From Pseudofrankia saprophytica (lineage in GTDB: Bacteria; Actinomycetota; Actinomycetes; Frankiales; Frankiaceae): DNA of 64,000 nucleotides. The stretch spans positions 1,229,290 to 1,293,289 of the forward strand of contig NZ_KI912267.1 of assembly GCF_000235425.2 (NCBI RefSeq), read 5' to 3'. The first letter of the stretch is position 1, and the number at the start of each line of letters is the position of its first letter. The notes beneath the pieces are model-generated. The model was given only the letters and a program-made list of their open reading frames with translations. It was not told the DNA's origin and made no database searches. This document shows, in pieces, positions 17,767-25,312 of this stretch. The position numbers and the translations under genes were made by a program.

Positions 17767-18152
17767 GGCCGGGAGTCCCGCCGCTGGGTCCGGGCCTCGC
17801 CGCCGACGCCCGTCATCGACGGGGGCTCTGGTCGCCGCGGTGGCCGGAGTGGCCGGATCATGAGATGAGTGGCGGGGCTGATCAGGTCGGGTGACCGGGT
17901 GGTCGAGCTGGCTGGCCTGGGGACTGGTACTGCCTGCGGCAGGGGCACACCCGGCCGGGGCCGCTGTGTCTGGCCGGCCGGCCCCGGGTCGCCGTCTCGG
18001 CGCAGGAAGCCGGTCAGTACCGCGAGCCACGCGCGTCGGGGCCGCGGGCCGCGCGCATCCCGGGCCAGTTGGTGGCGCGCGGCCCGCCGGTGTTCCTCGG
18101 CGGCGTGCTCACGGGCGAGCTGGAAGGCGAGGTCGGTGTGGAGGGGAAACAT
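17763..18152 (-). CDS. small basic protein of unknown function, coupled to UPF0316 gene
   Basis: 129 residues from ATG at 18152. The first 50 residues form a charged Ala/Arg/His helix (QLAREHAAEEHRRAARHQLA) and a short hydrophobic piece AWLAVLTGFL; the rest is Pro/Arg-rich and probably disordered. I do not recognise a family function, though short proteins with this kind of opening are frequent in actinomycetes. The four-base ATGA overlap with the UPF0316 gene is the main argument that it is real. The open frame continues upstream to 18797, but that part lacks coding character. Confidence 0.6.
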   Translation of the reverse strand: MFPLHTDLAFQLAREHAAEEHRRAARHQLARDARGPRPRRAWLAVLTGFLRRDGDPGPAGQTQRPRPGVPLPQAVPVPRPASSTTRSPDLISPATHLMIRPLRPPRRPEPPSMTGVGGEARTQRRDSRP

Positions 18153-18696
18153 GATGGTCCTTCGTTGATGTCGTTCGGGCGGCCCGCGATCGCGCACAGC
18201 CTGTGCCGGGTGAACCGGTCCCGTGAGCTGGGCGTATTCCTGACCAGGTCCGCGACAAGCGTCCGTCGACCGCCTGTCGGCCAACCAGTCGCATTCCTGT
18301 ACCTGGTGGTGTCGGTCGCCGGTCAGGTCCGGTCGGCGACCATGCCGATCATCTGGGCCATAAGGCAGTGGGGCCGCCACGTGCGCCTTGACGATCCGGA
18401 GGACGACGATTGCGACGGGCTGTCGCTTGTCAGGCGCATGCACCAGCACGCGGTAGCGGATCGGCTTCATCCGTGGCGGACCTGGTGCACATCGTTTGAC
18501 CGGCGTCGAAGCCGCCGGGGGCTGACTCGACATCGAACGGCCCACATCGAACGGCCCACGATGACGGTCTGCGATGACGGTCTGCGCGCGGGAACCACGC
18601 GAGGACGTACACCTGCGGGTGACGGCGAGCGGCCGCCAGATGCACCTGTGGCTATTTCGGCCGGGCGCCGTTCCGCGCCCGTGCCAGGGAGGGGGC
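18153..18696. other. intergenic region with two tandem duplications
   Basis: No gene is supported in 544 bases. At 18532-18559 a 14-base unit (CATCGAACGGCCCA) is present twice in tandem, directly followed at 18560-18585 by a 13-base unit (CGATGACGGTCTG) twice in tandem. Two adjacent, unrelated perfect duplications suggest a slippage-prone site. The promoter of the leftward small gene should lie nearby. Confidence 0.55.
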
Positions 18697-19395
18697 TCAG
18701 CGCAGCCGGCGTGCGCGCAGTACCAGGTCGTCGGTGTGGTGCGCGCCGGCGCCGCCCTCGGGTGCGATGCGCGGCCGCTGCTCGTTGCGCTCGACAATCC
18801 AGTCGTCGTCGAGGAGCGCGGCGATCATGGCCGGCCAGACATAGTCGGCCGGGTCGAAGCCGTCGTCGCGCGCCTGGTGGCTGTCCATTCCCGCGTGGTG
18901 CACGAGCAGCAGCACGCCGCCGGGCGCGACCGCGGCGAGCAGCGCGCGCTCGGCCGCGGCGTCGGGAGTGCGCAGCAGCGCCGGATACTGCGCCGAGACG
19001 AGATCGAACGATCCCGGCACGAGCCCCGCCCCCGCCAGCTCGGCATGCACCCAACGCACGGCGACACCGGCGTCGGCCGCATGCCCGGCCGCGCGCTTCA
19101 AGGCGACCCCCGACACGTCGAGCGCGGTCACATCCCAGCCATGGCTCGCGAGCCAGACCGCGTCCGCCCCCTCGCCACAGCCGACGTCGAGCACCCGCCC
19201 TGGAGTGAGCCCGGCGACCTCGGCCACCAGCGCGCCGTTGGGCTGGCCGCTCCACAGCCGCTCCCTGTCGGCGTACCGCTCGTCCCAGTGTGCCGCCACC
19301 CCGGGATCTCCCGCGTATCCATCAGCAGACGCAAGGGCGTCAGACGCGGGCGATCCCGCCTCGATCTCGTCGGTCACCCGCCCATCGTTGCCCAT
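18697..19395 (-). CDS. class I SAM-dependent methyltransferase
   Basis: 232 residues. The SAM-binding motif I is VLDVGCGEGADAVWLA, followed by the acidic residue after beta-2 in VTALDVSGVAL and motif post-I/III segments 'GSFDLVSAQYPALLRT' and APGGVLLLVHHAG. The overall pattern (HWDERYADRERLWSGQPN at the start) matches a group of small methyltransferases often near tellurite-resistance-like or unknown genes; the acceptor substrate cannot be deduced. Cytosolic. A GTG seven codons downstream is an alternative start. Confidence 0.88.
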   Translation of the reverse strand: MGNDGRVTDEIEAGSPASDALASADGYAGDPGVAAHWDERYADRERLWSGQPNGALVAEVAGLTPGRVLDVGCGEGADAVWLASHGWDVTALDVSGVALKRAAGHAADAGVAVRWVHAELAGAGLVPGSFDLVSAQYPALLRTPDAAAERALLAAVAPGGVLLLVHHAGMDSHQARDDGFDPADYVWPAMIAALLDDDWIVERNEQRPRIAPEGGAGAHHTDDLVLRARRLR

Positions 19396-19561
19396 CGCAC
19401 CCCGGCCTCACCAACCTGGTTGCCACTTCGGCAAGACGCCGCCCAACCTCGCGCGCGTCCCACGCGACGATGCGCGGCGCGGGGCCCGGCGGCCGAACAG
19501 ACCATGGCCAACCACGCTCCGGCCACGGAGTAAGTTCTCGGGTCGTTTCAGGGACGGGTCA

Positions 19562-21718
19562 TTACTTCAGCAGCGGGTCGCGGGGAAGGCCGAGGATGCG
19601 CTCGGCGATCTGGTTGCGGGTGATCTCGGATGTGCCGCCGGCGATGGTCATGGCGCGCCAGCCCAGGGCACCTCGGCCCGCCGCGGCGCCCGGGCCGTCG
19701 AGGAACGCCGCGCCGGGGCCGGCGAAGGCGAGGTTCAGCGCGGCCGCGGACCCGGTGTGCTCCGCGAGCGCCAGCTTGGTGACGTTGCCCTCGGGGCCGG
19801 GCTCGCCACCGGCGACCGCCCGCACGGCGCCGCGCAGGTTGAGCTGGCGCAGCGCCAGGCCCTCGGCGACGTGCCGGCCGACCCGCTCGGCGGCCGCTGG
19901 GAACGCGTCGGGCCTGGCCCTGTAGAGCTCGACGACGTCGGCGGACGCCGGAGCGCCGATCCCGCCGCCGATGCTGACGCGCTCGTTGCCCAGGGTCGCG
20001 CGGGCGACCTTCCAGCCCTGGTTCGGCTCGCCGACGACGTCCGCGTCGGGGACGAACACGTCGGTGAGGAAGACCTCGTTGAAGTGGCTGTCCCCGGTGG
20101 TCTGGCGCAGCGGGCGGACCTCGACGCCGGGATGCTTCATATCAATGATCATCATCGTGACGCCGGCGTGCTTGCGGGCGTCCGGGTCGGTGCGGACGGT
20201 CGCGAGGCCGCGCCGGCAGTACTGGGCGAGGCTGGTCCAGACCTTCTGACCGTTGATGACCCAGCCCCCGTCGACCTTCTCCGCCCGGGTCCGGATGCCG
20301 GCCGCGTCGGAGCCGGCGGCCGGCTCGCTGAACAGCTGGCACCAGATCTCCTCCCGGGTGAGCGCCTTGCGCACATACCGGTCGATCTGGTCCTGGGTGC
20401 CGTGCTGGACGAGGGTGAGGATGTTCCAGCTGGTGATCCCGTAGTTCGGGCGCTGGACGCCCGCGGCGGCGAACTCCTGGTCGATGACGAGCTGCAGGCC
20501 GCCCGAGGCCGCGAGACCCCAGGGCCTCGGCCAGTGCGGCTGGATGTAGCCGGTGTCGATGAGCCGCTCGAGCTGCTCCTTCTCCGGGAGGGCGGCCACC
20601 TCCTGGGCAAAGGCGCGGACGCCTTCGCGCGCGGCCTCGACCTCGGCCGGCAGGTCCAGCGTCGACGCGCGGCTCACCCCGGCGGCGGCCAGCGCGGCGA
20701 CGTCGGCGGCCGCCGACTCGGGGCCGAGCACCGCCGCGAGCGTCGTCGCGCGGCGCAGCAGCAGGTGGGCGTCGTGCTCCCAGGTGTAGCCGATGCCACC
20801 GTGTACCTGGATGTTCAACGAGGCGTCGCCGGCGAACGCCGTCAGGGCAAGCGCGGCGGCGCTCGCGGCGGCGAGCTCGAGCTCGTCGGCGCCCGCGCCG
20901 TCGACGGCGGCCCTGGCCGCGTCCCAGACGGCGGCCGTCGCCAGCTCCGCGGCGACGAACATGTTCGCCAGATGGTGCTTGATCGCCTGGAACGCGCCAA
21001 TCGGGCGGCCGAACTGCTCGCGGACCTTCGCGTAGGCGGTGGCCACCTCGACCGTCTCCAGTGCGCCGCCGACCGCCTCGGCCGCGAAGATCACTCTGGT
21101 GAGGGCGGTGGCAGCGCGGCGGGCACCGGGCAGGACGCCGGCCACCTCGACACCGTCGAGCCACAGCCGGGCCGAGCGGCGCGCCGGGTCGAGCGCCGCC
21201 GGCACCTCCACCGTCAGCCCGTCCGCGCCGGCCGGAACGAGGACGACGTCGTCGCCAGTCGCCAGCACGAACAAGGTGGCGAGCGCGCCGCCGAGAACCA
21301 CTCCCCCGGACCCGGACAGCCTGCCGTCGGCGAGCGTCAGGTCGCCGAGCAGTCCGACGGCCCCGACCGTCTCGCCGGCCGCCAGCCCCGGCAGCAGGCG
21401 GGCCCGCTGCTCCGCGTCCCCGGCCGCCGCGATGACCGCGCCGGCGGCGACGGTCGGCACGAACGGCCCCGGCGCGGCGGCGCGGCCCAGCTCCTCGACG
21501 ACGACCACCAGCTCCGGCAGCCCGGCCCCGCCGCCGTGCTCCTCCGGAAGGTGCAGGCCCAGCAGGCCGAGGTCCGCGAACTCCTTCCAGAAGGTCGGCA
21601 GCGGCTCCTCGTCAGCTTCGAGTAACGCGCGGTTCGCGGCCCGTGCGTCGTTGGACGTCAGGAACGCCCGCGCCGTCCGGGCAAGCTCCCGATGCTCCTC
21701 GCTGATGGCGATCGCCAT
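19562..21718 (-). CDS. single-chain tandem acyl-CoA dehydrogenase (FadE34-like layout)
   Basis: 718 residues with two acyl-CoA dehydrogenase halves. The N-half (1-340) ends in IQVHGGIGYTWEHDAHLLLR, which carries the catalytic-type Glu, but its middle (GAVGLLGDLTLADGRL) has lost the FAD-contact motif. The C-half (360-718) has that motif intact (LFSEPAAGSDAAGIRTR, WVINGQKVWTS) and ends TIAGGTSEITRNQIAERILG, without a Glu at the usual place. Together they would make one active site, as in the alpha2beta2 steroid/cholesterol dehydrogenases; M. tuberculosis FadE34 is a single-chain example. Substrate is likely a bulky or steroid-derived acyl-CoA, by family inference. Confidence 0.88.
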   Translation of the reverse strand: MAIAISEEHRELARTARAFLTSNDARAANRALLEADEEPLPTFWKEFADLGLLGLHLPEEHGGGAGLPELVVVVEELGRAAAPGPFVPTVAAGAVIAAAGDAEQRARLLPGLAAGETVGAVGLLGDLTLADGRLSGSGGVVLGGALATLFVLATGDDVVLVPAGADGLTVEVPAALDPARRSARLWLDGVEVAGVLPGARRAATALTRVIFAAEAVGGALETVEVATAYAKVREQFGRPIGAFQAIKHHLANMFVAAELATAAVWDAARAAVDGAGADELELAAASAAALALTAFAGDASLNIQVHGGIGYTWEHDAHLLLRRATTLAAVLGPESAAADVAALAAAGVSRASTLDLPAEVEAAREGVRAFAQEVAALPEKEQLERLIDTGYIQPHWPRPWGLAASGGLQLVIDQEFAAAGVQRPNYGITSWNILTLVQHGTQDQIDRYVRKALTREEIWCQLFSEPAAGSDAAGIRTRAEKVDGGWVINGQKVWTSLAQYCRRGLATVRTDPDARKHAGVTMMIIDMKHPGVEVRPLRQTTGDSHFNEVFLTDVFVPDADVVGEPNQGWKVARATLGNERVSIGGGIGAPASADVVELYRARPDAFPAAAERVGRHVAEGLALRQLNLRGAVRAVAGGEPGPEGNVTKLALAEHTGSAAALNLAFAGPGAAFLDGPGAAAGRGALGWRAMTIAGGTSEITRNQIAERILGLPRDPLLK

Positions 21719-21755
21719 GACGTGGCCCTCCGAGTTCTCTTCCCGCGGCGACTCC

Positions 21756-21773
21756 GACGGGACGTGACCCGTC
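21756..21773. promoter_or_regulatory. short inverted repeat upstream of tandem acyl-CoA dehydrogenase
   Basis: GACGGG, six-base spacer, CCCGTC, 38 bases upstream of the start codon. It could be an operator for a TetR-type lipid regulator or a leader hairpin. The arms are short, so chance is possible. Confidence 0.3.
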
Positions 21774-21830
21774 AGACGCTATGGCGGTTAGAACATCGTT
21801 TCACCTGAAGGGCCAGCCGGCCACCCGGCC

Positions 21831-21870
21831 GCCGAACCGGGCCGGGCCGAGCCGAACCGGGCCGGGCCGG
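21831..21870. repeat. 20-bp unit twice in tandem
   Basis: GCCGAACCGGGCCGGGCCGA at 21831-21850 is repeated at 21851-21870 with one change at the last base. Located in the spacer between the dehydrogenase promoter region and the metallo-hydrolase stop. Confidence 0.75.
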
Positions 21871-21907
21871 GAAGCCGGCGGCCGCCAAGGCGGCCACCGA
21901 TCAGCCG

Positions 21908-22933
21908 TCAGCCGGCGGTGAGCTCCCAGGTCGGGGGGTCGCCGTCGAGCTCGCGGACGACGCCTCGGTGCTCCAGGGCACGCAGGTGCGCGAAGCCCTC
22001 GGCGAGCGCGGCGCGCTTCATGAAACCCTCGACGTCGTGCCAGGGGCGTGACCAGGTCATCCGCTGGCAGATCGCCCAGGCGGTGGTGGCGCCGTCGCGA
22101 ATCGCGGTGATGATCTCGCCGAAGCGCTGGTCGTGATGCGCGCGCAGCTCGGCGAGGCGGGCGGGCAGATTCGCGATCCGGTACTCGTGCGCCGGCAGTG
22201 CCTCCTGGGCCGGGTAGGCGCCGACCTTGTCGAGCGAGGCCAGGTAGTCGCCGAGCGGGTCGTCACCCTCCACCGGCGAGAACGGGATGTTGGGCGTGAT
22301 GCGCGGCAGCACGTGGTCGCCGGACAGCAGCAGCTGGTTCGCCGGCTCCCAGAAGCACAGGTGGCCGGGCGAGTGGCCGGGCGTCCAGATGGCCCGCAGG
22401 TCCCAGCCGGGGACGTCCGGGCGGTCGCCGTCCTCGATCAGGACGTCCGGCAGCGCGGGCGCGGGAAACGCGCCCGCCGGCGGCAGCGCCCGCGTCATCG
22501 TGGCGATCTCGTCCGCCGACACGCCCGCGCGCACCAGCAGCCTGGCCATGCCGGCGCGCAGCTCGGAGGTGTCTCCCGCGAACCGCTTGAGCATCTCGAC
22601 GTCGGCCGGGTGCAACGCCACCCAGGCACCCGACTCGTCGCGGATCCGCTTGGCGAGGCCGTAGTGGTCGTGGTGCATGTGGGTCGCCATGACGCCACGG
22701 ACATCACCGATGCGGTAGCCGGCGACGGCCAGTCCCGCGGACAGGGCGTCGAACGCCTCCTCGGTGTCCCAGCCGGCGTCGACGATGTACGCACCCGCGT
22801 CGGTCTCGAACAGGTAGACGAAGACATGGCGCAGGCCGACGGACGGCAACGGGACGGGGATGCTCCACAGCCCGGGCCGCAGCCGTTCCACGGGCGGCAG
22901 ATCCACGCTCGGCGGCTGCGTCAGCGACGTCAT
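21908..22933 (-). CDS. metallo-beta-lactamase-fold hydrolase
   Basis: 341 residues from ATG 22933, with GGAGGAGGG ten bases upstream. The zinc motif THMHHDHYG, a second His in TPGHSPGHLCFW, the bridging Asp in LLSGDHVLP and a late His (LPAHEYRI) form a complete binuclear site. A C-terminal winged-helix-like part (from about 255) is typical of the glyoxalase II/LACTB2-like group. Substrates in the family are thioesters, lactones or nucleic acids; in this neighbourhood of acyl-CoA genes a thioester is plausible but unproven. Cytosolic. Confidence 0.88.
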   Translation of the reverse strand: MTSLTQPPSVDLPPVERLRPGLWSIPVPLPSVGLRHVFVYLFETDAGAYIVDAGWDTEEAFDALSAGLAVAGYRIGDVRGVMATHMHHDHYGLAKRIRDESGAWVALHPADVEMLKRFAGDTSELRAGMARLLVRAGVSADEIATMTRALPPAGAFPAPALPDVLIEDGDRPDVPGWDLRAIWTPGHSPGHLCFWEPANQLLLSGDHVLPRITPNIPFSPVEGDDPLGDYLASLDKVGAYPAQEALPAHEYRIANLPARLAELRAHHDQRFGEIITAIRDGATTAWAICQRMTWSRPWHDVEGFMKRAALAEGFAHLRALEHRGVVRELDGDPPTWELTAG

Positions 22934-23315
22934 GAGTAGGGCCCTCCTCCACGGCGCGGCTCCGCGCCCAGGCCCCGGCAGTCCACGGCCGCGCCCGGGT
23001 CCGACACGGGCCCGCCCCCGGCGGGTGCCACGGCATCGGCAGCCCCCGGCCGGTAGATCATCAGTCAGGAATATCTTCACCGTACTCTTGCGTAAACTCC
23101 GGATTCCAGAGAACCGGAATCCAGTCCTCCGCAATCACCGACGGTGGGCCGGACACGGATCGGTGACCCAGGGCACCGGTCGGTGACGCCGGGCAACCAG
23201 TTGCGGGCCGCGACGGCCGGCGTGTACGACGGAATGGCGTCCCTCCTGGTTCTCCCTCGTCTTCTCCGGTTCTCCCTGGTCCTTGCTCTCCCCCGCGCCT
23301 CGTAAGGAGGTAGTT
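22934..23315. other. divergent promoter region with inverted repeat
   Basis: The gap between the metallo-hydrolase and the enoyl-CoA hydratase, which are divergent. It contains an AT-rich part (about 23060-23125) with the inverted repeat GGATTCC (23101-23107), eight bases, GGAATCC (23116-23122). This may be a shared operator. Long open frames across it are shadows. Confidence 0.4.
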
Positions 23316-24077
23316 GTGCCCGACGAGGTGCTGGTCGAGGCGGCCGACGGGGTCATGACGATCACCCTCAACCGGCCCGCGGCCAAGAACGCGATCACTC
23401 GGGCGCTGAGCGAGGGTGTGGATGCGGGGCTGCGCGCGTTCGAGGCGCGCGCTGACCTGACTGTGGCGATCCTCACCGGTGCCGGCGGCACCTTCTGCTC
23501 CGGCATGGACCTCAGGGCGTTCGTCCGCGGCGAGAACCCGATGCTGGACCATGGCCTCGCCGGCCTCACCCACCGGCCGCCGCGCAAGCCGGTCATCGCG
23601 GCCGTCGAGGGGTACGCGGTCGCGGGCGGGTTCGAGATCGTGCTCGCCTGCGACCTCATCGTCGCGGCCGACGACGCTCGGTTCGGTCTGCCGGAGCCGA
23701 AACGCGGCCTGGTCGCGGGTAGCGGCGGCCTCTACCGGCTGCCACGGCGGATCCCGTACCACGCCGCCATGGAACTCTCGCTCACCGGCGGCTTCCTTGC
23801 GGCGCCGGACGCGCATCGCTACGGCCTGGTCAACCGGCTCACCGAGCCTGGCGGGGCGTTGGCCGCAGCCAGGCGGCTCGCCGCCGAGATCGCCGCGAAC
23901 GCGCCGCTGGCGGTCTGGTCCACCAAGCAGATCATCGTCGAGTCGGCGGACTGGACGGAGGAGGACTGGTCGGTGAAGCAGGCGCCGATCTTCGACCCGG
24001 TCGTGCGGTCGAAGGACGCGATCGAGGGCTCGCTCGCCTTCGCCGAGAAGCGCCCGCCCGTCTGGCGCGGCGAATGA
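23316..24077 (+). CDS. enoyl-CoA hydratase/isomerase family protein
   Basis: 253 residues from a GTG with AAGGAGG five bases upstream. Crotonase fold: GVMTITLNRPAAKNAIT at the N-terminus, the first oxyanion-hole loop GTFCSGMDLRAF, the second at VEGYAVAGGFEIVLACDLIV, and LPEPKRGLVAGSGGLYRLPR. The Glu pair of true hydratases is partly replaced (AGGFEIVLA; LPEPKRG keeps one acidic residue), so hydratase, isomerase or related activity are all possible. Its end overlaps the next gene as ATGA, making a two-gene operon with a thioesterase. Confidence 0.9.
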   Translation: MPDEVLVEAADGVMTITLNRPAAKNAITRALSEGVDAGLRAFEARADLTVAILTGAGGTFCSGMDLRAFVRGENPMLDHGLAGLTHRPPRKPVIAAVEGYAVAGGFEIVLACDLIVAADDARFGLPEPKRGLVAGSGGLYRLPRRIPYHAAMELSLTGGFLAAPDAHRYGLVNRLTEPGGALAAARRLAAEIAANAPLAVWSTKQIIVESADWTEEDWSVKQAPIFDPVVRSKDAIEGSLAFAEKRPPVWRGE

Positions 24078-25012
24078 CGACGACCGAGCCGGCCGCGAGC
24101 CAGCCGCCGCCCCTCACCGAACAGCCGGCGCCCCCCAACGGCCAGCCGGCGCCCGCGGACCTCGGCGCGGACGAGGGACCCCCGTGGGCCTACTTCCGCC
24201 GCCTCGACGACGGCCGCTACCTGCCCGGCCTGTTCGCCAGCGGCGTCTGGGGGGCGAGGACCATCAGCGGCCGCATCCTCGGCGGCCTGATCGGGCACGT
24301 CCTGGAACAGGAGCAGGCCGAACCCGGCTACCGGCTCGCTCGGCTCACCGTCGACATGTTCCGATCGATCCCCTCCGCGCCGCTCGCGGCGACCACCTCG
24401 CTGGTCCGGGCAGGTGGGCGGATCCGGGTCGCCGATGTGCACGTCAGCCACGACGGCGTGCCCGTCACCCGCGCGACGGCGGTGTTCCTGCGCCCGTCGA
24501 GCAACCCGGCCGGCGAGATCTGGCACGCCGACCGGGGCGACTGGCCCGCGCCGGCGCTGGGCTCCCCCAACCCGCAGCTGCAGGCGGGCTCGCGCGCCGA
24601 CGTCCGGCCGATGGTGCCCGGCACCACGCTCACCGCCGCGCTCGGCCCGACCGCGAACGTCCAGCGAGGCGGGGTGTGGATCCGCGAGCTGCGCGAGGTC
24701 GTCGAGGGCACGGAGCTGACGCCGCTGATACGGGCGGTGCTGGCCGGCGACATGACCAGCCCGACGACCCATCGTGGCACCGCCGGCATCCAGTACATCA
24801 ACACCGACTTCACGCTGACGCTGGTCCGCGAGCCGGTGGGTGAGTTCTTCGGCGTCCTCGCCGAGGACCAGTACGCCGTCGATGGCGTCTCCTTCGGCCA
24901 GGCGACCGTCCACGACGCCGCCGGCCTGCTCGGCACCTGTGCCACGACCACGCTCGCGAACCCCGGCAAGGCCAACCCGGCGCGTCTCCCGGACAACCAG
25001 CGACCACGCTGA
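24074..25012 (+). CDS. acyl-CoA thioesterase family (double hotdog) protein
   Basis: 312 residues. After a 35-residue Pro-rich tail come two hotdog-like halves: N-half FASGVWGARTISGRILGGLI and 'LARLTVDMFRSIPSAPL', C-half with 'GVSFGQATVHDAAGLLGTCA', as in TesB-like or thioesterase-superfamily proteins of mycolate and steroid degraders. It would hydrolyse acyl-CoA made or handled by the coupled enoyl-CoA hydratase. The ATGA overlap with that gene shows cotranslation. Chain-length preference is unknown. Confidence 0.82.
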   Translation: MTTTEPAASQPPPLTEQPAPPNGQPAPADLGADEGPPWAYFRRLDDGRYLPGLFASGVWGARTISGRILGGLIGHVLEQEQAEPGYRLARLTVDMFRSIPSAPLAATTSLVRAGGRIRVADVHVSHDGVPVTRATAVFLRPSSNPAGEIWHADRGDWPAPALGSPNPQLQAGSRADVRPMVPGTTLTAALGPTANVQRGGVWIRELREVVEGTELTPLIRAVLAGDMTSPTTHRGTAGIQYINTDFTLTLVREPVGEFFGVLAEDQYAVDGVSFGQATVHDAAGLLGTCATTTLANPGKANPARLPDNQRPR

Positions 25013-25193
25013 CCCGCCGCCGCGCACCGCACCGCACCGCATGGCGCGCGGCATAAATCCGTGACGTCGTGGCGGCCGGGGGCGCTACCGTAGGCCTCGC
25101 TCCGGCTCTCGAACGGGCCGGCAGCGGAAGACCGGCCGTGGGCAGAGGAGAGATCCGGATGGGCTTCGTCGGGGCGACGCACCGACCGAGGTA

Positions 25194-25290
25194 GCCGAGC
25201 CATCCGTCGAGGGTGGCTCGGCCTCGATCGCCGTTGACGGCCATGAGCCGTCAGCCGACCGCCCCCAGACGACGCGGCCTCGCCGGCCGC
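25194..25290 (+). promoter_or_regulatory. structured leader of proS with three hairpins
   Basis: Three successive hairpins lie between 118 and 23 bases upstream of the proS start: 25194-25222 (12 pairs, one G-U, loop GTCGA), 25233-25255 (9 pairs with one G-U, loop CATGA) and 25274-25290 (6 pairs, loop TCGCC). The first contains AGGGTGGC, which matches the first eight positions of the T-box consensus AGGGTGGNACCGCG, but the rest (TCGGC) does not. A tRNA-sensing leader is possible but not shown; an ordinary structured 5' region is the cautious reading. Confidence 0.4.
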
Positions 25291-25312
25291 CTCGACGTGA
25301 CGGAGCCTTCCG

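Noticed and set aside
18153..18797. Upstream extension of the 129-residue gene
   Set aside because: The added sequence has an Arg/His/Pro-rich shadow composition, runs through the tandem duplications and overlaps the methyltransferase gene.
25194..25222. Confident T-box riboswitch call
   Set aside because: Only eight positions match the core motif and I could not place stem I or a specifier codon, so it is kept as a lead only.
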